Part shown: piece by piece, positions 53,931 to 63,036 of the stretch
Numbering within the stretch: position 1 is the first letter of the stretch
How the letters are laid out: every line of letters starts with the position of its first letter
DNA from: an uncultured Bacteroidales bacterium
GTDB lineage: Bacteria > Bacteroidota > Bacteroidia > Bacteroidales > P3
Assembly: GCA_910578275.1 (NCBI GenBank)
Contig: CAJTPR010000001.1
Location: 62,001 to 126,000 of the forward strand
Length of the DNA stretch: 64,000 bases
Reading direction: 5' to 3'
Notes under the pieces: model-generated
What the model saw: only the letters and a program-made list of their open reading frames with translations
What the model was told of the DNA's origin: nothing
Database searches by the model: none
Translations under genes and position numbers: made by a program

Positions 53931-54368
53931 ATGCTCATGCGATTTTCAATCTTCTCCGCCATGGTTCCGCTTTCGCTCTGGATGACCTCCTGCGGCGAAA
54001 TCAGCCACGGCAACATACCCGAGAAAACGGTCAACTTCACCGTCAGGCCCTACAGCATGGACAACGTCCTGCTCGCCACGGGCGGCTACAAGTATTTTCC
54101 CTACGGATACATGGGCGTCGTGGTCTATCACATAGGCGACATGGACGAGGAATACGTGGCCTTCGAGCAAGCCTGCCCCCTCGATTGGGAAAACGGTTGT
54201 TTCGTGGAATACGACAAGGAACAAGACGTCTTGACCGGAAAGACCTGCAAGGGACGGTTCAGCAGCTTTACCGGCTACGGGCGCGACAAGAAGAACTCCG
54301 GATACGCCCTGCGCAAATACCATATCTCCTATTTCGGCACCAACGGGGAGTTCCAAGTTTCGAACTAA
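53931..54368 (+). CDS. Lipoprotein, Rieske-fold-like but without iron ligands
   Basis: 145 residues (or 143 from the second ATG). Lipobox SLWMTSC with the lipid-anchored Cys at residue 21. The rest is beta-rich: VVYHIGDMDEEYVAFEQACP, then DVLTGKTCKGRFSSFTGYG and a final ALRKYHISYFGTNGEFQVSN. The spacing of CP and CKG resembles Rieske-type lipoproteins of Bacteroidetes, but the CxH and CxxH pairs are absent, so no [2Fe-2S] cluster is expected. It precedes the secreted hypothetical and the Por/Gld genes in the same direction. Role unknown. Confidence 0.7.
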   Translation: MLMRFSIFSAMVPLSLWMTSCGEISHGNIPEKTVNFTVRPYSMDNVLLATGGYKYFPYGYMGVVVYHIGDMDEEYVAFEQACPLDWENGCFVEYDKEQDVLTGKTCKGRFSSFTGYGRDKKNSGYALRKYHISYFGTNGEFQVSN

Positions 54369-54398
54369 GACCGACAAAGACTTCAAGAACATAAAGCC

Positions 54399-55139
54399 AT
54401 GAAAACGAAAATCCTGACCCTGCTCGCTTCCATCCTGCTCATTTCCTTTGCCGCCCGAGGGCAAAAGAAGGTGACGATGGGCGATCTGACAAAACAGCAA
54501 CAAGACAGTATCATATTCGCCTTCCCCGCCTGCACGAAAGGCACCGTCTACTTCAAGAACGGCAGCGTCTACAACGGCAAGCTCAACTACAACTACTACA
54601 ACCCGCAAGTGCTTTTCCGCAACGACAAGCCCGTTTCGCCCGAAGACACCCTGCGCCGCCTCGACAACCTGGCCGACGTGGTGATGATTGAAATCGGCGA
54701 CAAGCGTTTCGTGCCCGTACTCTCCGGAATCGGCGAAATCATTCTCGACAACAAGACAAGCCTCGTCCTTTCGCGAAAGGTCAACATCGAAGAAAAGAAA
54801 ACGGGCGCCTACGGTACGGGCGGTTCCACTTCGTCCATCCGCAGCGTGTCGGGATTCAGCAACAACGGTACCAGCGACGGCTCCTATTCGGGTCAGACCT
54901 CCTTTACCAACGTGGAATACGACTTCGCCGCCAATTCCGAAATCAGCGTGGACAACCGCCTTTTCCTGCTCAAGGACGGCAAGGTAAGCCCGCTGACCAA
55001 GAAAAGCCTGCTGAAGCATTTCCCGGGAGCGGCCGACTATATCAACCGCTACCTGGAGGAACAGAAGCCCGACCTTGACGACGTGGACCAGATGAGGAAC
55101 TTCGTCAACCTGATCTATGCCAACGGTGGCAGGAAGTAG
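54399..55139 (+). CDS. Secreted hypothetical protein
   Basis: 246 residues. Signal peptide MKTKILTLLASILLISFAARG. The middle has TVYFKNGSVYNGKLNYNYYN and IEIGDKRFVPVLSGIGEIIL. A Gly/Ser/Thr-rich stretch (GAYGTGGSTSSIRSVSGFSN) follows, then a short helical end (ADYINRYLEEQKPDLDDVDQ). I do not recognise a named family. It lies 30 nt after the lipoprotein and 103 nt before porP, which has its own promoter box. Possible envelope function linked to the T9SS operon by position only. Confidence 0.7.
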   Translation: MKTKILTLLASILLISFAARGQKKVTMGDLTKQQQDSIIFAFPACTKGTVYFKNGSVYNGKLNYNYYNPQVLFRNDKPVSPEDTLRRLDNLADVVMIEIGDKRFVPVLSGIGEIILDNKTSLVLSRKVNIEEKKTGAYGTGGSTSSIRSVSGFSNNGTSDGSYSGQTSFTNVEYDFAANSEISVDNRLFLLKDGKVSPLTKKSLLKHFPGAADYINRYLEEQKPDLDDVDQMRNFVNLIYANGGRK

Positions 55140-55180
55140 GCCATAAAGGACGCAATACCGGGCCGAATCATAATTTTAAC

Positions 55181-55188
55181 TATCTTTG
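55181..55188 (+). promoter_or_regulatory. -7 promoter box of porP-gldKLMN
   Basis: TATCTTTG at 55181-55188. Start of transcription near 55195; an ATG at 55198 would be nearly leaderless, and the preferred one at 55243 gives a leader of about 48 nt. No -33 TTG is obvious. Confidence 0.65.
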
Positions 55189-55242
55189 CCAGTTAAAATG
55201 CATGGTTTGTGCGTTTTTCAACTAAGAGCATTGGACGCATAT

Positions 55243-56271
55243 ATGTCAGTACGACAGGGAGATAACAGAAAGTCCCTCTTCTTTGCGCATATCGTTCCCA
55301 AGATATGGAAACGGTGGGGCAAAGCGTGGCTCGGGGCGGTTTGTTTCTTGTCATGTACGTGCGGCGATTTCCTGTTCGCGCAACAGGAAGGCAACCAATT
55401 GACGCAATTCATGCTCAATACCTATTCGTACAATGCCGGTTACGCCGGCTTGTCGAACGGGCTTTGCGTTTCCGCCCTGCACAGGCAGCAATGGCTGGGA
55501 TGGGGACGCGGCAGCGGGGAAAAGAAAGTGGCGCCCAACAGCACCATCCTGCTGGCGGACATGCCCTTGAAAATACTCAAGGGGGGCGTGGGACTGGAAG
55601 TGGCTTCATTCAACGCAGCCTATTTCCGTGACATGCACGTCAAGATAGGCTACGCTTACCACTTGCAGACCTCGTTCGGGACCATCGGCATGGGCGTACG
55701 AGCCCAATTGGAATCCAAGGGGCTCGACTTCAGCAAGTTCGACCCTGAGAACGCCTCCGACAGGATCCTGACCGGCAACGAAAAGGAGAACGGCCTCTAC
55801 GGCGACGTGAGCATCGGCTTCTACCTTTCGGGAAACGCCAACTATTTCGTGGGCGTCGCGGCCAACAACCTCGTCGCGCACAAAAGCGAAAAGATAAGCT
55901 ACAAGCCGACACGGTATCTTGCCATAAACGGCGGGTATTCGTTCGGTTTCCGGTCGTTGCCGAAAGTCGTGTTCACGCCTACGGCCTATCTGGAGACCGA
56001 CTTTTCGACCATAAGCTGGAGCCTGGCGATGATGGGGACGTTCAACAAACGTTTCTGGGCCGGCCTCTCCTACCGGTTCCAGGACGCCGTTTCCATTTTG
56101 GCGGGCATGAACGTCGCCAAGTTGAAAATCGGCGTTTCCTATGACATAACCGCCTCCAGGTTGATCAAGGCATCTTCCATCGGAGGAGCCTTCGAGATCA
56201 TGGTGAAATACTGTTTCGGCCTGGAAGGCGAAAAGGTGAACACGGAATACAAGAATGCAAGGTACCTGTAA
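55243..56271 (+). CDS. porP: PorP/SprF-type outer-membrane protein
   Basis: 342 residues from the ATG at 55243; an ATG at 55198 would add 15 unlikely residues. Signal segment GKAWLGAVCFLSCTCGDFLFAQ, then the PorP/SprF hallmark QLTQFMLNTYSYNAGYAGLS and LHRQQWLGWG. The rest alternates as a 14-strand-type beta-barrel (YRDMHVKIGYAYHL-like strands through KVVFTPTAYLETDF and RFWAGLSYRFQD). In the T9SS, PorP/SprF-type proteins sit in the outer membrane and are linked to PorK/N or to SprB-type adhesins. First of five genes in the order known from Porphyromonas gingivalis. Confidence 0.92.
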   Translation: MSVRQGDNRKSLFFAHIVPKIWKRWGKAWLGAVCFLSCTCGDFLFAQQEGNQLTQFMLNTYSYNAGYAGLSNGLCVSALHRQQWLGWGRGSGEKKVAPNSTILLADMPLKILKGGVGLEVASFNAAYFRDMHVKIGYAYHLQTSFGTIGMGVRAQLESKGLDFSKFDPENASDRILTGNEKENGLYGDVSIGFYLSGNANYFVGVAANNLVAHKSEKISYKPTRYLAINGGYSFGFRSLPKVVFTPTAYLETDFSTISWSLAMMGTFNKRFWAGLSYRFQDAVSILAGMNVAKLKIGVSYDITASRLIKASSIGGAFEIMVKYCFGLEGEKVNTEYKNARYL

Positions 56272-56311
56272 GGACTTGCGTTTATTATAGAAAACATTAA
56301 CCATACATACA

Positions 56312-57688
56312 ATGAGAAGAGTAGCGAAATTATGGGATGTGCGGAACCTGACCGTCGCCGTATTTGCGGTGATTCTCCTTTGGGGATGCAACAATGCGGG
56401 CAGCGGAGAACTGGTCGGAGTGGCAGGACGCAAGTCGGTAGGGACGCAAGTACCTTTCGGCATGGTCTATGTGCCTGGCGGCAGTTTCGTATGGGGCGCG
56501 GGAGGTTTCGATCCTTCCTACCAGATGCTCAACATCCGTACGGTGACCATCAGCGATTTTTTCATGGATGAGACCGAAATCACCAACAACGAATACCGCC
56601 AGTTCGTGGAATATGTGAAAGAATACCACACAAGGCGCCTGTTGGCCGAAAACGGCATCGAGGGTTTCCAAATCGAGACCGAGGACGAAGATGCCGAGCC
56701 GGAGATAAACTGGAAGACCAAGATCAAGAGGACGCCCGAAGTGGAAGAAGCCTTGGCCGATTTGTACCTGCCCGTGGAAGAACGTTTCGCCCACCGCAAG
56801 GAAATCGACGTGCGCAAGCTCAACTACGAATATTGGTCTTACGATTTCTATGCGGCCTCGCGCAAGTCGTGGAACCAGGATGACAACGAGATGCCCGACG
56901 ACGGGGTTTACTACGGCGCGTTCGTAAGCCGTCCGCAATCGATGCGTTCGCGTCAGCAATTCATGCACAAGCACGTGGTGAACGTATATCCCGACACGCT
57001 TTGCTGGATCTTCGACTGGTCGTATTCCTACAACGACCCCATGGTGGCCGGTTATTTCTCCAACCCCATGTACGACAACTATCCCGTGGTGGGCGTGAAC
57101 TGGAAACAGGCCGAGGCATTCTGCAAATGGCGCAGCAAGCTCTACAACGACGCCATGACAGCCAAAGGCTATCCTGAAACACAGGAATTCCGCCTGCCGA
57201 CCGAAGCCCAATGGGAATATGCCGCCCGCGGCGGCATCGACGCCAGTCCTTATCCTTGGGGCGGCAACTATGCACGCAACATCAACGGCTGCCTTTTGGG
57301 CAACTTCAAGCCCGGCCGCGGAGACTATGCCGCCGACGGTTCGCTTTACCCCTGCATCGTGGGGCACTACGCCCCCAACGATTACGGCTTGTACGACATG
57401 ATGGGCAACGTGTCCGAATGGTGCATCGACGCCTATGACGAATCCATCGCCAACAACCACGACTTCAATCCCGCCTTTACCTATGATGCCAAGCCCGAAG
57501 ACGGCGTAGGGCTCAAGCGCAAGGTGGTACGCGGCGGCTCCTTCAAGGATTTCGCGGACATCTGCAAGGTGTACTACCGTTCGTTCGAATATCAGGATAC
57601 TTGCAAGTCGTATGTGGGATTCCGTTGCATACAGCCTCTCCTGGCGAGCGGCCTGATGACCGGCGGCAGCGGCTCCAACGTTTATTAA
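56312..57688 (+). CDS. gldK: Gliding/T9SS lipoprotein GldK (PorK)
   Basis: 458 residues. Lipobox ILLWGC with Cys at residue 26. The body is a formylglycine-generating-enzyme-like (SUMF1/FGE) fold: PFGMVYVPGGSFVWGAG, ITNNEYRQFVEYVKEY, YPVVGVNWKQAEAFCKWRSK, EFRLPTEAQWEYAARGG, LYDMMGNVSEWCIDAYD and RGGSFKDFADICKVYYRS. GldK/PorK is a periplasmic-side lipoprotein forming a large ring with GldN/PorN under the outer membrane. A non-catalytic role is known for the family. Follows porP by 40 nt. Confidence 0.95.
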   Translation: MRRVAKLWDVRNLTVAVFAVILLWGCNNAGSGELVGVAGRKSVGTQVPFGMVYVPGGSFVWGAGGFDPSYQMLNIRTVTISDFFMDETEITNNEYRQFVEYVKEYHTRRLLAENGIEGFQIETEDEDAEPEINWKTKIKRTPEVEEALADLYLPVEERFAHRKEIDVRKLNYEYWSYDFYAASRKSWNQDDNEMPDDGVYYGAFVSRPQSMRSRQQFMHKHVVNVYPDTLCWIFDWSYSYNDPMVAGYFSNPMYDNYPVVGVNWKQAEAFCKWRSKLYNDAMTAKGYPETQEFRLPTEAQWEYAARGGIDASPYPWGGNYARNINGCLLGNFKPGRGDYAADGSLYPCIVGHYAPNDYGLYDMMGNVSEWCIDAYDESIANNHDFNPAFTYDAKPEDGVGLKRKVVRGGSFKDFADICKVYYRSFEYQDTCKSYVGFRCIQPLLASGLMTGGSGSNVY

Positions 57689-57742
57689 GATTCCGTACAC
57701 CAGACAACCTAATTTTCAATATCACAATACCAGAAGAAAGAA

Positions 57743-58474
57743 ATGGCAAGTTTTGCAGACAAACCCGCATTCAAGAAATTCATGAGCAACCTCTATGGTT
57801 GGGGCGCGGCCATCGTTATCGTAGGTGCGCTTTTCAAGATCAACCATTACCCCGGTGCCAACCTCATGCTTATTGTGGGTATGAGTATCGAAGCTATCAT
57901 CTTCATATTTTCCACGTTTGAGAAGCAACATGCCGAATTCGAATGGGACCGCGTCTATCCCGCCCTGCGCAACAATCCCGACGGCTCGCCCATGTACCCC
58001 GACGGAGAGGCTCCGATGCCCGGCGGAACGGGATTCTCTTCGGCGAGCAACAACATCGTGGCGGAGAAACTGGAAGAGATGTTGGAAAAAGCCCATGTGA
58101 CGCCCGAAGTGTTTGAAAGGCTGAGCACCGGATTGGAAAAACTCACCCAGACCACGACCAACCTGAGCAATCTCACCAGCGTGGTCAGCATCAACAAGAC
58201 CTATGCCGACGAGCTGGCGCGGATGACCGACAACATCAACCAGTTGAACGACTTCTACGCCAACCAGTTGCAAGTGACCAAGGCGCAGACCGAGACGAGC
58301 GTCAGGTTGCAGGATGACGTGAACAAGATCATGGAAGCTTTGAGCGGTTCGCTCGAAAGTTCGCAAAAATATCGTCAGGAAATCGACGATCTTTCGCAAA
58401 AGGTCGCCACGTTGAACAAGATGTACGGCCAGATGCTGTCGGCCATGCAGATTTCCCAAACGGCCAAGAATTAA
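57743..58474 (+). CDS. gldL: T9SS/gliding motor protein GldL (PorL)
   Basis: 243 residues. Two N-terminal transmembrane helices (YGWGAAIVIVGALFKINHYP and LMLIVGMSIEAIIFIFSTF) with the conserved membrane Glu at residue 50, the counterpart of the functionally essential Glu of Flavobacterium GldL. The cytoplasmic remainder is helical and coiled-coil (VVSINKTYADELARMTDNIN, IMEALSGSLESSQKYRQEID). With GldM it forms a proton-powered rotary-type motor. Gap of 54 nt to gldK. Confidence 0.96.
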   Translation: MASFADKPAFKKFMSNLYGWGAAIVIVGALFKINHYPGANLMLIVGMSIEAIIFIFSTFEKQHAEFEWDRVYPALRNNPDGSPMYPDGEAPMPGGTGFSSASNNIVAEKLEEMLEKAHVTPEVFERLSTGLEKLTQTTTNLSNLTSVVSINKTYADELARMTDNINQLNDFYANQLQVTKAQTETSVRLQDDVNKIMEALSGSLESSQKYRQEIDDLSQKVATLNKMYGQMLSAMQISQTAKN

Positions 58475-58516
58475 TCACGCGACTTTCAAGAACCCTCAAA
58501 AACCAGTTTTTCCACC

Positions 58517-60088
58517 ATGTCAGGAGCAAAAGAGACGCCAAGGCAAAAGATGATCGGGATGATGTACCTCGTGTACACGGCCCTGCTGGCATTGAACGTG
58601 TCGGTGGCGGTATTGGATTCATTCCTTACCATCAACGAAGCCATGGAGACGACCAACAAGAACTACAACCAGAAAAACGAGGATCTTTATCAACGTTTCC
58701 TCGCCGCTTATACGGCCAATGAGGCCAAAGTGGGTGAAAACTGGAAAAAGGCGAAGAGCGTGCAAGCCAAGACCCGGGAGCTGTACGATTACATACAGCA
58801 AATGAAATATGACTTGATCGCCTTTACCGAACAGATTCCCGTGGAGCAAGCCATGAACCTGAACCCGAGGAACATCGGCCGGCAAGACAACTACGACGAC
58901 CCTACCCGCTTCTTCATCGGACTGGAAGAAGCCGCCCACGACGGCAAAGCCTACGAACTGCACAAGAAACTGCACGACTACCGTTCCTTCCTCCTGGAGC
59001 AAGTGGATGAAAAGGACCGCAGTTCGATTCCCTTGCGTTCCCTGCACGTGGAAGGAACCAAATACTACAACGCCAGCGGCCAGGAACAAAGCTGGGAAAT
59101 CTTTCACTTTTCGCACACGATCATCGTGGCCGACCTGGCCTTGCTCAACAAGATCCAGAACGACGTGCTGAACGCGGAAAACGACATCGTTTCCTACCTG
59201 TACTCCTCCATCAGCGACGACGACTTCAAGTTCGACACGATTTCCGCCCGCGTCGTTCCCGTTTCCAACAGCGTGCTGGCGGGTTCCACTTTCGAAGCGA
59301 GCATCTTCGTGGCCGCCTTCGACTCCAAGGCGAAAATCTCCGCCACGATCGATGGTAAGGAATACGAAGGTTCGGGTGGTTCCATCAACTACAAGGTTCC
59401 TGCCACCAACATCGGAAAACGCAAGGTAAACGGCACGATCCACGTTCCGGTTTCCTTCGGTGTCAAGTCGTACCCGTTCCAATTCGAATATGATGTCCGC
59501 CAATCGACCGCCACCGTGAGCGCGGACAAGATGAACGTCTTCTACGTAGGTGTCGACAATCCCGTTTCGGCGCTTGCCGGAGGCATTACCGACGAGAACA
59601 CGCGCGTGGAGATAAGCAACGGAACGATTTCCAAGGTTCGTCCGGGCGAATATGTGGTACGCGTGAACAAGCCCGGCGTGGACGCCACCGTCAAGGTCTT
59701 CGCCAAGGAAAACGGAAAGGAAACCCTGATGGGAAGCAAGACCTTCCGCGTAAAACGCGTTCCCGACCCGGTGGCACGTATCAACGGCCAGGAAGAAGGC
59801 GTGAAACGTATCGACAAGAATACGCTTGCCAATGCGGGCGGATTGCTCGTGTCGATGAAGGATTTCGAATTCGAGCTGAACCTCAAGATCGCATCGTTCA
59901 ACGTCCAGGTATCGAGGGACGGTGAACTCTCGCCCATGATGCCTTCCAACGGCAACAAGTTTTCGCAAAGCATGATCGACAACTTCAAGCGTTGCAAACG
60001 AGGCGACAAGGTATTCGTCACCGATATAGCCGCCGCCATGCCCGAAGGCAACCGTACGTTGGGTGACATGATTTTGACCATCAAGTAG
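58517..60088 (+). CDS. gldM: T9SS/gliding motor protein GldM (PorM)
   Basis: 523 residues. Single N-terminal transmembrane helix (MIGMMYLVYTALLALNVSVA) preceded by Arg9 in KETPRQKMIG, the residue paired with the GldL Glu in Flavobacterium. Long periplasmic part of successive beta domains: helical stretch to residue 230, then VPVSNSVLAGSTFEASIFVA, YEGSGGSINYKVPATN, VDNPVSALAGGITDENTRVE and the C-terminal MPSNGNKFSQSMIDNFKRC. Spans the periplasm to contact the GldK/GldN ring. Confidence 0.96.
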   Translation: MSGAKETPRQKMIGMMYLVYTALLALNVSVAVLDSFLTINEAMETTNKNYNQKNEDLYQRFLAAYTANEAKVGENWKKAKSVQAKTRELYDYIQQMKYDLIAFTEQIPVEQAMNLNPRNIGRQDNYDDPTRFFIGLEEAAHDGKAYELHKKLHDYRSFLLEQVDEKDRSSIPLRSLHVEGTKYYNASGQEQSWEIFHFSHTIIVADLALLNKIQNDVLNAENDIVSYLYSSISDDDFKFDTISARVVPVSNSVLAGSTFEASIFVAAFDSKAKISATIDGKEYEGSGGSINYKVPATNIGKRKVNGTIHVPVSFGVKSYPFQFEYDVRQSTATVSADKMNVFYVGVDNPVSALAGGITDENTRVEISNGTISKVRPGEYVVRVNKPGVDATVKVFAKENGKETLMGSKTFRVKRVPDPVARINGQEEGVKRIDKNTLANAGGLLVSMKDFEFELNLKIASFNVQVSRDGELSPMMPSNGNKFSQSMIDNFKRCKRGDKVFVTDIAAAMPEGNRTLGDMILTIK

Positions 60089-60123
60089 AAAACCTCTCCG
60101 GAAGAGAGAAAAAATAAACGATT

Positions 60124-60984
60124 ATGAAACGATTTGCCCTTTCTGTCCTGATTGCCGCCTTGACCGCCGCTTGCGCGGGTTCGCTCAAGGCCCAAGTCTT
60201 GGAAGACACTCCTCCCAGGGACAACTTCTTCACCAAGGAAAACACCGCAGACCGTCTGCCGCGTGAATACGTCTATGTTCGCGAAGCGGACGTGTATATC
60301 AAATGGCGTGTCTGGCGCATGGTGGATTTCCGCATGAAAATGAACCAATACCTGTACTACCCCGTCGAACCGGTTCAAGACAGGATCAGCCTGATGAGCC
60401 TTGTCATGGGCGGACTGCAAGACGGCAGCATCATCGCCTACGACGCGCTTACCGACGACTTCCGCAAGCAACTCACCTACGAGGAGTTCATACGCCAGAA
60501 CACGCAGATTTCCGAATTGCAGAAAGAAGACCTGGACAATCCGGGCCAGTTCATCACCACGATGGACACGTCCTCCTTCCAGATCCACAACGTGAAGATG
60601 ATCCGTCTCAAGGAAGACTGGTTCATCGACAAGCAACGTTCGGTACGCGACATACGCGTGTTGGGCATGGCTCCCGTCATCCAGGTATTTGACGAGGAAA
60701 GCGGCCAATTCAAGGGCAACCAGACCTTGTTCTGGCTTTATTACCCTTCGATTCGCCCGTTGTTCGCCAAGACCGAGACGTTCAACCGTCACAACAGCGC
60801 GATGCGCCAGTCGTATGACGACGTATTCGCCTGGAACCGTTGGTTTCAAAGTTATATCACGAAAATAGACAACCAGCAGGATCGCCAGATCCAGCAGTAC
60901 GCCCAAGGGGCGAACATCATGAGGGAAGCCGAACGCATCGAGGAAACCCTCTTTGAAATCGAACACGACTTGTGGGAATACTAG
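60124..60984 (+). CDS. gldN: T9SS/gliding protein GldN (PorN)
   Basis: 286 residues. Signal peptide LSVLIAALTAACAGSLKAQ. Family motifs: YVYVREADVYIKWRVWRMVD, MNQYLYYPVEPVQDRISL, MIRLKEDWFIDKQRSVRDIR, LGMAPVI and FWLYYPSIRPLFAKTETFNR. Periplasmic partner of GldK in the ring; needed for secretion. Last gene of the cluster; 36 nt after gldM. The strong terminator at 61003-61042 follows. Confidence 0.95.
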   Translation: MKRFALSVLIAALTAACAGSLKAQVLEDTPPRDNFFTKENTADRLPREYVYVREADVYIKWRVWRMVDFRMKMNQYLYYPVEPVQDRISLMSLVMGGLQDGSIIAYDALTDDFRKQLTYEEFIRQNTQISELQKEDLDNPGQFITTMDTSSFQIHNVKMIRLKEDWFIDKQRSVRDIRVLGMAPVIQVFDEESGQFKGNQTLFWLYYPSIRPLFAKTETFNRHNSAMRQSYDDVFAWNRWFQSYITKIDNQQDRQIQQYAQGANIMREAERIEETLFEIEHDLWEY

Positions 60985-61002
60985 GCCGTTTTCGGAAACG
61001 AC

Positions 61003-61042
61003 AATAAAAAAAGCGCCCGGTTTGCCGGGCGCTTTTTTTATT
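61003..61042. terminator. 18-bp bidirectional terminator after gldN
   Basis: AATAAAAAAAGCGCCCGG (61003-61020) pairs perfectly with CCGGGCGCTTTTTTTATT (61025-61042) around a TTTG loop. T-runs exist on both strands, so it can end both gldN transcripts and those of the barrel gene on the minus strand. Confidence 0.93.
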
Positions 61043-61053
61043 ACGACGGCGAA

Positions 61054-62862
61054 TCAATCCTCCGTCTTGTCTTTCTTTTCCGCCTTTTTCCTGACGAACG
61101 GGGCGTAATTGAACCGATAGCGGTAAGCTGCCTGCACGAAGAATTCCCGCCCCGGCTTGAACGCGCCGCTACCGAAAGCCGAACGCAATTTCCCGCTCAA
61201 CTGCAAGTCGAACTCATGGGCTTTCCTGAACACATAGGCGGCGCGCAGACGCAAATCGGCAATGCCGCCCGACGTCTTGGATCCGTCCATGTCCAAATAA
61301 TATCCGAGATGGGCCGACAGATTCAGCGTATGGTCGAAAAAAGCCTTGACACCATGGAGCGAGGGGCCTACGTGGTAGTTGAAACGCGCTTTCCGGCCGC
61401 CCGGCTTGTCTATACGGGTGCTGAAATTCAACGCGCCCTGCAAGCGATAACCGTCATGCAAACCTATTCCGTGCCGCAACGCGGCATAAAAATAATCGCT
61501 GAATAGCTTTTGAGTCTTTTCGCGCGAACTCTGATAGGAAAATTCCAAGCCTCCGTGCTGTTCATGCCGGACATGCGGACCGGTACGGTAATTGAATCCG
61601 AACGAGGCCTGCTGGGAAATCTGACGGTAGGATACCGTGTCGGGATCCTGCACGAGCGGATCGTCAGGACGGTTCAACTCCATAGGTTTCGTCTGCGTAT
61701 GCATCGTGAAATTGGAATAGGAGGCCGTAAGCGCGAACCGTTCGTCGATCCGATAATTGACACAGGCCGAACCGACAAGCCGGTTCATCCGGCTCGATTT
61801 GGTATTTTCCAAGTCGTCCCGTTGCCACCCCAAGTCGGCACTCACATCTATTTTCTTGAAAGCATGGGTGAACGAAACCACCGCGTTCTCGAAATCCTGA
61901 TTGAAATAGGCCGCGCCCAACGTCCGGTATCCGGGAGCGACCCTTTCATAAGCTACGCTTATGCCTTTGTAAGCCAACCGGACCTTGAAGGCCGTATGGA
62001 AAAAAGTGGAGGAACGCGAAGCAAGGAATGGGCGCATAAGACCGTTCCAGAAGCCCTTTCTCCTTTGCTTGTCCGCACGTGTGTCCTGGGTCAAGGCGCT
62101 CACGCCCGCCTGGCCTTTCAAGGTCAGCCCCCTGTAAAGGTCGAAAGCGAAATCCAAGGCCAGCACCACGTTTTCTTCCGGACTCAATTCTTCCGGCAAA
62201 TTTCCAGGCAAGGAACGGCGATGGTCGCATGCCTTGAAGAAATGCAAGTCCAGCTGTTGTCTCTTGTGCGAGAATCCTAACTTGAACGCGAAAGCTGTAC
62301 GCTTGTAATTCGACAAGGCATGGGAGGAAAAGGCGTCCGCCTTGCCGGAACCGAGCGTGTCGGCCTTGCGCGCCTTGGCCAATCTGCCGTACATGGCCGA
62401 AAAACGGAGCGGAAACGAAGCCGGTTCCAGGCTGATGCCTGCCCCGTCGAACTGATGCCCCGAAAGCCCGTACGGATGCATCTCCATCGTGGTGCGTCCC
62501 AGATAAGCCTTGATCCATTTGTAGGAGGGCGTAAAGGAGAGGCGTGAGAAAGGCTGCGCGTAGGACATGCGGCTGTCTGCAAAACTGAACGAGAAAGGCA
62601 ACGAGAAACCGTACACGACCGGATTCAATCCCACGGAAACAAGGTAGGCGAAAGGCTCCGAGCCACCGCTTGAATTCAAACGGCTTGAAGCCTGGGCGCC
62701 CACATTCCCCGAGAGGGAAAAAGGGCTTCGTTTACCGATTCCCGTAAAGTCTTGCGCGCTCGATTCCGTACCTGTTCCCAAGAAAAGCGACAACAGGAAA
62801 ACGCCCGCGCAAAAACGCGCGAAAGGATACAGGCAACGGGGTTGAAACAAGCATGTGTTCAT
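61054..62862 (-). CDS. Probable outer-membrane beta-barrel protein, unrecognised family
   Basis: 602 residues. Signal peptide with RFCAGVFLLSLFLGTGTESSA. The rest is dominated by alternating amphipathic strands ending in aromatic residues (PVVYGFSLPFSFSFADSRMS, FRLAYKGISVAY-like strands, FALTASYSNFTMHTQTK, LNLSAHLGYYLDM, FFVQAAYRYRFNYAPF), consistent with a barrel of many strands. The charged tail KKAEKKDKTED follows the last strand. No TonB box, plug domain or T9SS tail is seen. It lies tail to tail with gldN and near tRNA-Ser. It may be a PorP-like or surface-protein-anchoring barrel; function is unknown. Confidence 0.75.
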   Translation of the reverse strand: MNTCLFQPRCLYPFARFCAGVFLLSLFLGTGTESSAQDFTGIGKRSPFSLSGNVGAQASSRLNSSGGSEPFAYLVSVGLNPVVYGFSLPFSFSFADSRMSYAQPFSRLSFTPSYKWIKAYLGRTTMEMHPYGLSGHQFDGAGISLEPASFPLRFSAMYGRLAKARKADTLGSGKADAFSSHALSNYKRTAFAFKLGFSHKRQQLDLHFFKACDHRRSLPGNLPEELSPEENVVLALDFAFDLYRGLTLKGQAGVSALTQDTRADKQRRKGFWNGLMRPFLASRSSTFFHTAFKVRLAYKGISVAYERVAPGYRTLGAAYFNQDFENAVVSFTHAFKKIDVSADLGWQRDDLENTKSSRMNRLVGSACVNYRIDERFALTASYSNFTMHTQTKPMELNRPDDPLVQDPDTVSYRQISQQASFGFNYRTGPHVRHEQHGGLEFSYQSSREKTQKLFSDYFYAALRHGIGLHDGYRLQGALNFSTRIDKPGGRKARFNYHVGPSLHGVKAFFDHTLNLSAHLGYYLDMDGSKTSGGIADLRLRAAYVFRKAHEFDLQLSGKLRSAFGSGAFKPGREFFVQAAYRYRFNYAPFVRKKAEKKDKTED

Positions 62863-62952
62863 GTCCGGTTCTTGGATTGGTCTTGTCTATAGAATCCGGA
62901 AATCGGATTTTAACGAAGGAAAAAGTCTTTAAAAATTCTTAAAAATTTTTCA

Positions 62953-62960
62953 TACCTTTG
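62953..62960 (+). promoter_or_regulatory. -7 promoter box of tRNA-Ser
   Basis: TACCTTTG at 62953-62960, within an AT-rich stretch. Transcription would start about 70 nt before the mature tRNA. Confidence 0.6.
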
Positions 62961-63036
62961 CAATCCCTTGGCGGAAGCGGGAGTTTGGACGCTGTTAAAA
63001 AAACTTAAAGACGTTTCATGTCAAGGAAGCCACGTT

